Origin: Zymomonas sp.
Lineage (GTDB): Bacteria > Pseudomonadota > Alphaproteobacteria > Sphingomonadales > Sphingomonadaceae
Direction: 5' to 3'
NCBI GenBank assembly: GCA_027489105.1
Contig: JAIYAJ010000447.1
Location: 1 to 10,157 of the forward strand
DNA: 10,157 nt
Shown: positions 1 to 6,517 of the stretch, piece by piece
How the letters are laid out: each line of letters begins with the position of its first letter
Numbering within the stretch: the stretch's first letter is position 1
Translations under genes and position numbers: made by a program
The notes under the pieces: model-generated
Seen by the model: the letters and a program-made list of their open reading frames with translations, nothing else
What the model was told of the DNA's origin: nothing
Database searches by the model: none

Positions 1-1
1 A

Positions 2-592
2 TGTCCTGGCCAGACTCTCGGCTTCGGCAGCCTCACCCTGCGCGCCCCGCGCGTCGACCAGATTGAGCGCGGCCTCGGCATAGTTCGGCCGCAGCGCCAG
101 CGCCCGGCGATAGGCCGGCACGGCGTCGGCGGGCTTGCCGACATTCGCCAGCGCGACCCCGAGATTGTTCCAGGCTTCGACATGGTCGGACTTGACCGCG
201 ACGGCCTGCCGCAACGGCACCAGCGCTTCGTCGGCCCGGTCGGCCGCGATCAGGCAGGAACCGAGATTGGCCAGCGCGACGGGGGCGTCGGGCCGCAGGT
301 CGAGCGAGCGGCGCAGCGCCGCGATCGCCTCGTCGAGATGACCCGCCTGCTTGAGCGCCACCGCCTGGTTGACCAGCCGCGCGGGATTCGCCGGATCGGC
401 CGATCGCGCGGCGGCAAAATATGCCAGCGCCGCCTCGATATCGCCGCTTCGCTGCGCAGCAATTCCGGCAACCGTCAGCACGTCGGGATCGCCGGGCGCC
501 TCTCGCAGCAGACGCTCGACAAGCCGAGCCGCAGCCTTCGGGTCCGGCCCCTGTGCGAGCTTCGCCGCCTGCTGCAGCCATTCCATATTCAC
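2..592 (-). CDS. TPR-repeat protein, N-terminal part (runs off left edge)
   Basis: The reading frame is open from a GTG at 592 to the window edge and gives 197 residues without a stop. After a short N-terminal helix (about residues 3-32) the protein falls into units of exactly 34 residues: 35-68, 69-102, 103-136, 137-170 and a partial one from 171. The fourth is a textbook tetratricopeptide repeat (W141, N142, L144, G145, A149, G152, A157, Y161, A164, P169). TPRs bind other proteins or present a substrate, so this is either a scaffold or the N-terminal half of a TPR-fused enzyme whose catalytic domain lies outside the window. GTG at 592 is preferred because GGAGAG lies 9 bases upstream; the ATG at 586 is the alternative. 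No signal peptide or membrane segment is visible. It is divergent from the operon with only a 17-base gap. Confidence 0.85.
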   Translation of the reverse strand, partial: MNMEWLQQAAKLAQGPDPKAAARLVERLLREAPGDPDVLTVAGIAAQRSGDIEAALAYFAAARSADPANPARLVNQAVALKQAGHLDEAIAALRRSLDLRPDAPVALANLGSCLIAADRADEALVPLRQAVAVKSDHVEAWNNLGVALANVGKPADAVPAYRRALALRPNYAEAALNLVDARGAQGEAAEAESLART

Positions 593-609
593 CAAGGGAG
601 ACTCTCCGA
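593..609. promoter_or_regulatory. 17-base divergent gap with back-to-back ribosome binding sites
   Basis: This is the whole spacer between the TPR gene and the operon. It contains the near-palindrome GGAGACTCTCC (597-607, 5-base arms around one base). The left half (AAGGGAG, 594-600) is a Shine-Dalgarno sequence 9 bases before the plus-strand ATG at 610. On the other strand GGAGAG (607-602) sits 9 bases before the GTG at 592. There is no room for promoters in the gap, so any promoter for either gene must lie inside the other gene. I could not identify convincing -35/-10 elements there. Confidence 0.6.
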
Positions 610-924
610 ATGATCGGTGTCGTCATGATCGTCAGGACCAAGCCCGGACGGGCCGAGGAGTTCGCACGTCTCGTCGCGAAGCTCCAGAGGGATGTGCGCG
701 CCAACGAACCCGACGCGCTGATCTGGCAGGTGATGCGCGCGCAGGACGATGCCAACCTGTTCTACTTTACCGAGTTGTTCGCCACCGCCGAGGCGCAGGC
801 CGCCCATGCCGACATGCCCTATCATGTCGCCATGTCGGCGGCCGGCTGGGACTGCGTCGACGGCCAGCCCGAAATCCGCCTGTGCACCCCGATTACCGAA
901 AAAGACATCGAAGGAGAGAATTGA
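610..924 (+). CDS. ABM-fold (antibiotic biosynthesis monooxygenase-like) protein
   Basis: This is a 104-residue protein with the pattern of the dimeric alpha-beta barrel ABM family. An N-terminal strand (residues 2-10) is followed by the KPGRAEEF helix start (11-18), N32-E33-P34, a strand FYFTEL (51-56), and a helix with H66 leading to H72. Family members include cofactor-free monooxygenases acting on phenols and quinols, small isomerases such as LsrG, and uncharacterised proteins, so the reaction cannot be fixed. It is cytoplasmic, with no signal peptide. A strong AAGGGAG lies 9 bases upstream of the ATG. It is the first gene of the operon, and its TGA shares one base with the ATG of the next gene, so the two are probably translationally coupled. 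A role in handling a reactive intermediate of the pathway is inference. Confidence 0.8.
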   Translation: MIGVVMIVRTKPGRAEEFARLVAKLQRDVRANEPDALIWQVMRAQDDANLFYFTELFATAEAQAAHADMPYHVAMSAAGWDCVDGQPEIRLCTPITEKDIEGEN

Positions 925-1715
925 TGATCGGATCGCTCGAAGGACGCGTCGCGCTCGTCACCGGCTGCACCGGCGGCATCGGCAGCGTGATTTCCTCCGC
1001 GCTCGCCGAGGCCGGCGCCACGGTGGTCGGTGCGGACATGGTCGATGACGGCGGCGCCTTCACCAAGGCCGTGCCGAATGGTCGCTATCTGAAACTCGAC
1101 GTCACCGACGAAGGCGACTGGCAGAAGGTCGTAGCGGATATCGAAGCAAGCAACGGGCGGCTCGACATCCTCGTCCATGTCGCGGGCATCGCCGTGGTCG
1201 AACGCCTCGCCAACACCACGCTGGAGCAATGGCGCAAGCAGATGGCGGTCAATGTCGACGGCCCCTTCCTCGGCACCAAGGTCGCGGCAGACCTGATGGC
1301 CCGCACCGGTGCTACGACACCGCACGGCAGTTCGATCATCATCATCTCCTCGGTCGCCGGCCTGATCGGCTCGGCGCTCCACACCGGCTATTGCGCATCG
1401 AAGGGCGCGGTGCGGCTGTTCTCCAAGGCCTGCGCGATGGAATTCTCCGCGCTCGGGCAGAAGATCCGGATCAACACCGTCCATCCCTCGGGGGTGAAGA
1501 CCGGCATGGTCGACCACATCATGCAGCGCTTCGTCGACGAGGGCTTCTTCCCGTCGGTGCAGGCAGCGCTCGACGGCATGGGGCCGGCGCATCCGATCGG
1601 CCGCATGGCCGACCCGATCGACATCGCCAAGGCGGTCCGCTTTCTCGCGTCCGACGAAGCCGGCTACATGCACGGTTCCGAACTGGTCGTCGACGGCGGA
1701 TATACCGCGCAATGA
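924..1715 (+). CDS. Short-chain dehydrogenase/reductase (SDR), probably NAD-dependent
   Basis: This is a 263-residue classical SDR. The cofactor loop TGCTGGIG is at 13-20. D38 at the end of the second strand suggests NAD(H) over NADP(H). The catalytic tetrad is N110, S143, Y156 and K160 (YCASK 156-160), and the C-terminal motif VVDGGY (255-260) is typical. The usual NNAG motif is altered to HVAG (85-88). It should interconvert an alcohol and a ketone in the cytoplasm, and the substrate cannot be predicted. AAGGAGAG at 911-918, five bases before the ATG, supports the start. The gene overlaps its upstream neighbour by one base and the next SDR by four (ATGA), so the three are almost certainly one transcript. 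Two SDRs in tandem suggest successive or stereospecific oxidations. Confidence 0.93.
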   Translation: MIGSLEGRVALVTGCTGGIGSVISSALAEAGATVVGADMVDDGGAFTKAVPNGRYLKLDVTDEGDWQKVVADIEASNGRLDILVHVAGIAVVERLANTTLEQWRKQMAVNVDGPFLGTKVAADLMARTGATTPHGSSIIIISSVAGLIGSALHTGYCASKGAVRLFSKACAMEFSALGQKIRINTVHPSGVKTGMVDHIMQRFVDEGFFPSVQAALDGMGPAHPIGRMADPIDIAKAVRFLASDEAGYMHGSELVVDGGYTAQ

Positions 1716-2473
1716 GCCGCTTCGCCGGCAAGGTCGCGCTCGTCACGGGGGGCACCTCGGGCATCGGCGAGGCGGTCAGCGCGCAGTTGACGCGCGAGGG
1801 CGCCAAGGTGCTGGTGCTCTCCAACGTGGCCCAGGCGGATATCGACGCGGCGGCGCGAAGCGGGCTGATCGCGGCAGGCCGGCAGGTCGACATCGCAGAT
1901 GCGAGCGCCGTCGCCCGAGCGGTCGAGGATCTGACCGCCGAGGCGGGCAGCGTCGACATATTGGTCAACAATGCAGCGATCTGGGCGCCCAATCCGGTTC
2001 CCGAAAGCCCGCTGTCGCTGTTCGACCGGCATATCGACGTCAACCTGAAGGGCAGCTTCTACGTCACCCATGCGGTGCTGCCCGCGATGCTGGCGAAGCG
2101 TGCCGGATCGGTGATCTTCGTCGGCTCGGTCTCGGGCATAGCGGGGCGCGCCGGGGACAGCGCCTATTCGGCGTCCAAGGCCGGCGTCGCGATGCTTGCC
2201 CGCACGCTCGCCGCCGAACTCGGATCGCAGGGCATCCGCATCAACTGCGTCTGTCCGGGATCGGTGGCGACCCCGCTGACCGCCGGGCTGCGCACGCCCG
2301 AAGGCGAAAAGGCCATCGCCGCGCTGATGGAGGACCACCCCTCCCCGCGCGGCATCTTCTTCATGGACCCCGCCCAGATGGCGGAGGTCATCTGCTTCCT
2401 CGCCGATCCGCGATCGAGCGCCATCCATGGCGCAGTGATCATCGCCGACGAGGGTCTGACCGCAACGATGTAA
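1712..2473 (+). CDS. Short-chain dehydrogenase/reductase (SDR), second copy
   Basis: This is a 253-residue classical SDR clearly different in sequence from the preceding one, so it is not a recent duplication. The glycine loop TGGTSGIG is at 12-19, NNAA at 86-89, and the tetrad is N111, S139, Y152, K156. The end of the second strand reads LSN (36-38) and lacks both the acidic residue of NAD enzymes and an obvious basic pair for NADP, so cofactor preference is open. The C-terminus ends GAVIIADEGLTATM (240-253), a variant of the VDGG motif. The start codon overlaps the upstream stop as ATGA with no strong Shine-Dalgarno sequence, which points to translational coupling. It probably acts on the same substrate series as its neighbour, as a dehydrogenase or reductase of a secondary alcohol or ketone; that is inference from position. 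Confidence 0.92.
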   Translation: MSRFAGKVALVTGGTSGIGEAVSAQLTREGAKVLVLSNVAQADIDAAARSGLIAAGRQVDIADASAVARAVEDLTAEAGSVDILVNNAAIWAPNPVPESPLSLFDRHIDVNLKGSFYVTHAVLPAMLAKRAGSVIFVGSVSGIAGRAGDSAYSASKAGVAMLARTLAAELGSQGIRINCVCPGSVATPLTAGLRTPEGEKAIAALMEDHPSPRGIFFMDPAQMAEVICFLADPRSSAIHGAVIIADEGLTATM

Positions 2474-2490
2474 CCGAAAGGACGAGGACA

Positions 2491-2955
2491 ATGACCATCG
2501 AACATGATCCGGGAAAGCTCGGCGACCTGATCGTCAACATCGCCGACGCCAAGCCGCACCAGCTGGGTTCGGGCACCACCATCCGCCTGCTCCGCTACAG
2601 CGAGGAGACCGGCGACTGGGTGCTGTGGGTGCAGATGGAGCCGGGGGCGACCTTCGCACCGCACTGGCATCTCGGCCATGGCCAGTATTTCGTCACCAAG
2701 GGCGAGCTGATCTACGACGTCGGCTCGGCCCCCGCAGGCACCTATGGCTATGAGCCGATCGGATCGCGCCACGCCGAGGCGCATTGCGTCGAGCCGACCG
2801 AATATCTGTTCCTCGGCCATGGCGCAGTCGCCTATACCGACGATGCAGGCGAGGTCCGGTTCATCATGAACCACGAGTTCCTGCGCGACCTGCACCAGGG
2901 CAAGGACCAGCCGGACATCTCCGGCGACGCCGTTCCGGCGCACGAGGCCGCCTGA
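2491..2955 (+). CDS. Single-domain cupin, 2,4'-dihydroxyacetophenone dioxygenase-like
   Basis: This 154-residue protein has both cupin motifs. Motif 1 is G52-x5-H58-W-H60-x4-Q65-x5-G71. Motif 2 is G83-x5-P89-x-G91-x2-H94. The YEPIGSRH stretch (87-94) resembles the YEPAGSxH pattern I associate with 2,4'-dihydroxyacetophenone dioxygenase (DAD) and ChrR-type cupins. DAD is an iron enzyme that cleaves the C-C bond between the carbonyl and hydroxymethyl carbons of an aryl alpha-hydroxyketone. H58, H60 and H94 would form a three-histidine metal site; the usual motif 1 glutamate is replaced by Q65. A C-C-cleaving dioxygenase is the leading guess, with an isomerase or binding protein as alternatives. 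AAAGGA at 2477-2482 lies 8 bases before the ATG. The stop is one base from the next start. Confidence 0.82.
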   Translation: MTIEHDPGKLGDLIVNIADAKPHQLGSGTTIRLLRYSEETGDWVLWVQMEPGATFAPHWHLGHGQYFVTKGELIYDVGSAPAGTYGYEPIGSRHAEAHCVEPTEYLFLGHGAVAYTDDAGEVRFIMNHEFLRDLHQGKDQPDISGDAVPAHEAA

Positions 2956-2956
2956 C

Positions 2957-4252
2957 ATGGCCAACCCCCGCGCAGAGCGCCTTCGCGCAATGCTGGCGGC
3001 CGAGGGGCTGGACGCGGTCGTGCTGACCCATCCGCACGACGTGCGCTACGCCACCGGCTATCATTCGGTCCTCGAACGCTGGACGCAGATGGAGCCCTTT
3101 GCCGGCGCCATCGTCTTCGCCGATCCGGCGAAACCGGTGACCCTCGTCATTCCCGAAGCGAATGTCGGCATCGTCGCCGTGCTCAACCGCGCCCGCGCCG
3201 ACGCCTGCACCTATGACGAGATCCGCACCTTCGACATGCTGAACTTCTGCGAGGTCAGCCGCTATGCCGATCCCGATCGCAAGGGCAGCCGGCTCGCCGA
3301 GGATGCGATGTCGGTCGCAGGGGCCATCCGGGGCGAATGCCAGCCCGACATCGCGGCGGCGATCACCCGCGCGCTGGCCGATCACGGCCTGTCGGGCGGG
3401 CGGATCGGCTTCGACGAGCATCGCGTCTCCGCCGCCGTCGCGCGGCAGGTGCCGCATGCCTTTGTCGACGCGCTCGACTTCATGATGCGCGTGCGCGTGG
3501 TGAAGACGCAGGAGGAGCTCGCCCGCTATCGCACGGTCGGCAAGATGGCGGACCGGGTGATCGCCCATGCCGGGTCGCTGCTGCACGAAGGCGCCGACTG
3601 GAACGATGTCCAGGCCGGCATCTGCGACTTCATGGTGCGCAATGGGGTCATACCTGTCGATGAGGGGGCGATGCTGTTCGGCGGCGCCTATGACCAGGAC
3701 GAGTTCATCCCCGACCTGTTCCGCACTTCGGGCGGGCGCACGCTGCGGCGCGGGGACATCGTCATCCTCGAAACGCAGGGCGTGCTCGACGGCTTCTGGA
3801 TCGACATCAACCGGACGGCGATCATCGGTAAGCCGTCGGACGACTATCAGCGGCTGCACGACATATTGCGCGACGCCTTCCTGCTGATGGCCGACCGGCT
3901 GCGTCCGGGCGTGTCGACCAACAGCCTGCCCGCCATCGGCTATGAGCATCTGAAGGCGAAGGGCGTCGCCGCGCCCGAGAAGCTGCTCGTCGTGGCGCAT
4001 GGCATCGGCCTGATGCCGCTGGAAATTCCGCTCGCCTATCCGGCGGCGGGGCTGGCCGGCGTCAAGCAGGGCTTCGTCATGGAGGAGGACATGCTGATCA
4101 GCCTCGACAGCCTGTTCTTCGGCGCGAAGCTCGGCCCCTGCCACATGGAGAATGTCTACGCGATCACCGCTTCCGGGGCAGAGCCGATGTACGCGGCCCC
4201 GCTCGAACTGATCGTCGCCGACGCACCCGTCCGCGTCGCCGAACCCGCCTGA
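2957..4252 (+). CDS. M24/creatinase-fold protein with altered metal site
   Basis: This 431-residue protein has the two-domain layout of creatinase, prolidase and Xaa-Pro peptidases: a creatinase-type N-domain (about 5-170, with THPHDVRYATGY at 24-35) and a pita-bread catalytic domain (about 185-425). The five metal ligands of M24 peptidases should be D, D, H, E, E. By spacing they fall at E272 (in ILETQG), D283 (in WIDINRT), H348 (in AHGIGL), D384 (in ISLDS) and E398 (in HMENV), so the first Asp has become Glu and the fourth ligand Asp. The histidine of the usual HExP motif is L355. M24 proteins also include metal-free creatinase and the DMSP lyase DddP, so a hydrolase or lyase specific to this pathway is as likely as a peptidase. 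It follows the cupin by one base. Confidence 0.85.
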   Translation: MANPRAERLRAMLAAEGLDAVVLTHPHDVRYATGYHSVLERWTQMEPFAGAIVFADPAKPVTLVIPEANVGIVAVLNRARADACTYDEIRTFDMLNFCEVSRYADPDRKGSRLAEDAMSVAGAIRGECQPDIAAAITRALADHGLSGGRIGFDEHRVSAAVARQVPHAFVDALDFMMRVRVVKTQEELARYRTVGKMADRVIAHAGSLLHEGADWNDVQAGICDFMVRNGVIPVDEGAMLFGGAYDQDEFIPDLFRTSGGRTLRRGDIVILETQGVLDGFWIDINRTAIIGKPSDDYQRLHDILRDAFLLMADRLRPGVSTNSLPAIGYEHLKAKGVAAPEKLLVVAHGIGLMPLEIPLAYPAAGLAGVKQGFVMEEDMLISLDSLFFGAKLGPCHMENVYAITASGAEPMYAAPLELIVADAPVRVAEPA

Positions 4253-4262
4253 AAGGAACGTC

Positions 4263-5258
4263 ATGACCGACGGACAGAATGACCGAAGTCTCGAAAAATA
4301 TCGGCGGATGCAGCGCATCCGGCAGTTCGAGGATCTTGCCGAGGCGATCCACGCCCAGGGCGAAATTCCCGGCGCGCTCCACACCTATGCCGGGCAGGAA
4401 GCCTCCGGCGTCGGCGCCTGCATGGCGCTGAACACCGAAGACTATATGGTCGGCACCCACCGCAGCCATGGCCACCCGATCGCCAAGGGTGCCAAGCTGC
4501 GCCCGCTGATGGCCGAACTGCTCGGCAAGGCGACCGGCATCTGCAAGGGCAAGGGCGGGTCGATGCACCTGTCGGACTTCTCGGTCGGGAGTCTCGGCGA
4601 GACCAGCATCGTCGGCTCGGGCGTGCCCGTCGCCGCAGGCGCGGCGCTCGGCTCGAAGATGCAGGGCAATGGCCGCGTCGCGCTGTGCTTCTTCGGCGAT
4701 GGCGCGACCAACGAAGGCGCCTTTCACGAAGGGCTGAACATCGCCGCGATCTGGAAGCTGCCCGCGATCTTCGTCTGCGAGAATAACGGCTATGCGGTGT
4801 CGACCCCGGCGAGCGTCGCGGTGCCGGTCAAGGACATTGCCGAGCGCGCCAAGGCTTATGGCATGCCCTCGATCATCGTCGACGGCCAGGATGTCGACGC
4901 GGTCGAGGCCGCCGTCGCCGAGGCGGTCGAGCGGGCCCGGACGGGTGGGGGGCCGACCTTCGTCGAGACCAAGACCTATCGCTATGCCGACCATGCGGTG
5001 AACATGGGCCGCATCCTGCTCGACCGCGGCGCCGAGGTCGACGAGTGGCGCGAGCGCGATCCGCTGAAGCTCTACCGCGCCAAGCTGATCGCATCGGGCA
5101 CCGCCGCCGATCTGCTCGACCGGATCGAGAGGGAGGTCGCCGACGAGGTCGCCGACGCGCTGCAGTTCGCGCGCGACAGCGCCTACCCGACGCAGGAGGA
5201 AGCCTTTGACGACGTGTTCGTCGACCGCCTCCCCATCCCCGATTTCATCAAGGCCTGA
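4263..5258 (+). CDS. ThDP-dependent dehydrogenase E1 component, alpha subunit (acetoin/pyruvate dehydrogenase type)
   Basis: This 331-residue protein is a full-length E1 alpha subunit of the pyruvate/acetoin/branched-chain dehydrogenase family. The thiamine diphosphate and magnesium motif is complete: GDG at 145-147, exactly 26 residues, then N174-N175. Other family marks are GALHTYAGQEA (37-47), the active-site loop THRSHGH (65-71) and GKGGSMH (96-102). The loop that normally reads YRYxGHS is YRYADHAVNMG (239-249), so a conserved glycine and serine are lost. With E1 beta it would decarboxylate a 2-oxo acid, or cleave an acyloin or diketone, and transfer the acyl group to a lipoyl arm. The length of about 330 residues and the stand-alone subunits fit AcoA as well as PdhA, and the substrate cannot be read from sequence. 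The start has AAAGGAA (4252-4258) four bases upstream. Confidence 0.94.
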   Translation: MTDGQNDRSLEKYRRMQRIRQFEDLAEAIHAQGEIPGALHTYAGQEASGVGACMALNTEDYMVGTHRSHGHPIAKGAKLRPLMAELLGKATGICKGKGGSMHLSDFSVGSLGETSIVGSGVPVAAGAALGSKMQGNGRVALCFFGDGATNEGAFHEGLNIAAIWKLPAIFVCENNGYAVSTPASVAVPVKDIAERAKAYGMPSIIVDGQDVDAVEAAVAEAVERARTGGGPTFVETKTYRYADHAVNMGRILLDRGAEVDEWRERDPLKLYRAKLIASGTAADLLDRIEREVADEVADALQFARDSAYPTQEEAFDDVFVDRLPIPDFIKA

Positions 5259-5264
5259 GGAGAG
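5255..5264 (+). promoter_or_regulatory. Stop codon fused with Shine-Dalgarno, first copy
   Basis: The E1 alpha TGA lies in CTGAGGAGAG, so the terminating ribosome sits on the binding site of E1 beta. The identical ten bases recur at the E1 beta/lipoyl junction. The start ATG follows at 5272. This should couple translation and keep the subunits near equal amounts. Confidence 0.6.
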
Positions 5265-5271
5265 GATCATC

Positions 5272-6264
5272 ATGGCGAAAGTGACGTTCCTGGAGGCCAT
5301 CCGACAGGCCCAGATGGAAGAGATGACCCGCGACGAGCGCGTCTTCATCATGGGCGAGGACATCATCTGCAACGTGTTCGGCACGACCACGGGCTTCGTC
5401 GACGCCTTTGGCACCGAGCGCGTCCGCGATACCCCGATCTCGGAGAACGGCTTCATCGGCGCCGCTGCGGGTGCGTCGATGGTGGGGATGCGGCCGATCG
5501 TCGATGCGACGATCTCGTCCTTCCTCTACCCGGCGATGGACCAGATCATGAGCATCATCGCCAAGTCACGCTACATCTATGGCGGACAGGCGCGGCTGCC
5601 GCTCGTGATCCGCAGTTGCCTGTTCTACGGCAACTCCAATGCTGCGCAGCATTCGGACCGCAACTATTCGATGTTCATGAATGTGCCGGGGCTGAAGATC
5701 ATGGTCCCGTCGACCGCCTATGACATGAAGGGGATGCTCAAGGCGGCGGTGCGCGACGACGATCCCGTGCTGTGCTTCGAGGATTCGACCTGCTGGACGT
5801 CGAAGTCGGACATGCCCGACGATCCCGACTTCCTCATCCCGCTGGGCAAGGGCGACATCAAGCGCGAAGGCACCGACCTGTCGATCATCGCGATCGGCGG
5901 CGGCGTTCCGCTCGCGCTCAAGGCCGCCGCGACGCTGGTCAAGGAAGGGATTTCGGCCGAGGTCGTCGATCCGCGCAGCCTGGTCCCGCTCGACAAGGAG
6001 ATCATCCTGCGCTCGGTCCGCAAGACCGGCCGCGCGATCACGGTCGATCCGGCGCATCAGAGCTGCAGCGCGGGCAGCGAGATCGCCGCGCTGATCGCCG
6101 AACATGCCTTCGACTCGCTGCGGGGGCCGGTCCTGCGCATCGCGACCGCGGAGACGCATGTGCCCTTCTCGCCCCCGATCGAAAAGGCGCTCTACCCGAG
6201 TGCCGAGCGCATCATCGCCGCCGCCCGCCGCCTGGTCGGCGCGCGCGAAACCGTCGACGCCTGA
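5272..6264 (+). CDS. ThDP-dependent dehydrogenase E1 component, beta subunit
   Basis: This 330-residue protein is the partner of the preceding alpha subunit. It has GED (28-30), the ThDP-activating glutamate E58 in ISENGFIGAAAG (56-67), and QHSDRNYSMF (126-135) carrying the active-site H127 of the family. VPGLKIMVPSTAYDMKGML (138-156) is also present, as are the C-terminal transketolase features DPRSLVPLD (233-241) and VRKTGRAITVD (249-259). The later segment PAHQSCSAGSEIAA (260-273) replaces the more usual EEa-x-x-GGxGAEIAA. Together the subunits form an alpha2beta2 E1. The ATG at 5272 is favoured over an in-frame ATG at 5206 inside the alpha gene, because GAGGAGAGG (5257-5265) lies just upstream. 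The gap to the alpha gene is 13 bases. It has no fused E2 or E3 domain. Confidence 0.94.
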   Translation: MAKVTFLEAIRQAQMEEMTRDERVFIMGEDIICNVFGTTTGFVDAFGTERVRDTPISENGFIGAAAGASMVGMRPIVDATISSFLYPAMDQIMSIIAKSRYIYGGQARLPLVIRSCLFYGNSNAAQHSDRNYSMFMNVPGLKIMVPSTAYDMKGMLKAAVRDDDPVLCFEDSTCWTSKSDMPDDPDFLIPLGKGDIKREGTDLSIIAIGGGVPLALKAAATLVKEGISAEVVDPRSLVPLDKEIILRSVRKTGRAITVDPAHQSCSAGSEIAALIAEHAFDSLRGPVLRIATAETHVPFSPPIEKALYPSAERIIAAARRLVGARETVDA

Positions 6265-6270
6265 GGAGAG
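6261..6270 (+). promoter_or_regulatory. Stop codon fused with Shine-Dalgarno, second copy
   Basis: CTGAGGAGAG spans the E1 beta stop (6262-6264) and gives a strong ribosome site six bases before the lipoyl-protein ATG at 6277. It is identical to the E1 alpha/beta junction at 5255-5264, which suggests the three genes are tuned for matched expression. Confidence 0.6.
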
Positions 6271-6276
6271 CGCAGC

Positions 6277-6516
6277 ATGGCGAACATGAAAGTGCTGCTG
6301 CCCCAGTTCGGCATGGGCATGCAGGATGCGGAGATCGTACGCTGGATGAAGGCGGTCGGCGACAGCGTCGAGGCCGGCGAGCCGCTGGTGGAGATCGAGG
6401 CCGCCAAGACCACGGTCGAAGTGCCATCACCCGGCAGCGGAACGCTCAGCGAAATCCTGATCGAGGAAGGGGAATCGGTGACCGTCCGCACCCATATCGC
6501 GACGATCACAGTCTGA
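6277..6516 (+). CDS. Stand-alone lipoyl-domain carrier protein
   Basis: This 79-residue protein is a single biotinyl/lipoyl domain and nothing else. It starts MKVLLPQFGMGMQDAEIVRW (4-23), like the N-terminal lipoyl domain of E2 acyltransferases. The hairpin EIEAAKTTVEV (39-49) carries K44 as the expected lipoylation site (the family motif is DKA or close variants, here EAAKTT). It continues with PSPGSGTL (50-57) and a closing strand. A normal E2 is 370-450 residues with a peripheral-subunit-binding domain and a catalytic domain, and neither is present. The following gene starts one base after the stop in another frame and is a quinoprotein, so this is not a truncated E2. It should accept the acyl group from the E1 pair encoded just upstream. 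What receives it next is unknown. Biotin carrier is a less likely alternative because it lacks the MKM motif. Confidence 0.88.
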   Translation: MANMKVLLPQFGMGMQDAEIVRWMKAVGDSVEAGEPLVEIEAAKTTVEVPSPGSGTLSEILIEEGESVTVRTHIATITV

Positions 6517-6517
6517 C

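Noticed and set aside
350..592. TTGACC near 368 as a -35 box for the operon
   Set aside because: No matching -10 element at proper spacing, and it lies more than 230 bases upstream inside the TPR gene; not supportable.
33..755. 240-codon minus-strand open frame at the left edge
   Set aside because: It overlaps the TPR frame in a different phase, reads as arginine/alanine-rich noise, and crosses into the ABM gene. The TPR frame with its exact 34-residue periodicity is the real one.
2864..4384. Long open frame of 506 codons on the minus strand opposite the M24 gene
   Set aside because: Composition is that of a GC-rich antisense shadow (rich in R, D, H, G), it shows no family motifs, and it lies across two strongly supported plus-strand genes.
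4164..5456. 430-codon minus-strand open frame opposite E1 alpha
   Set aside because: Antisense shadow of a gene with complete ThDP motifs; no recognisable domain and no ribosome site.
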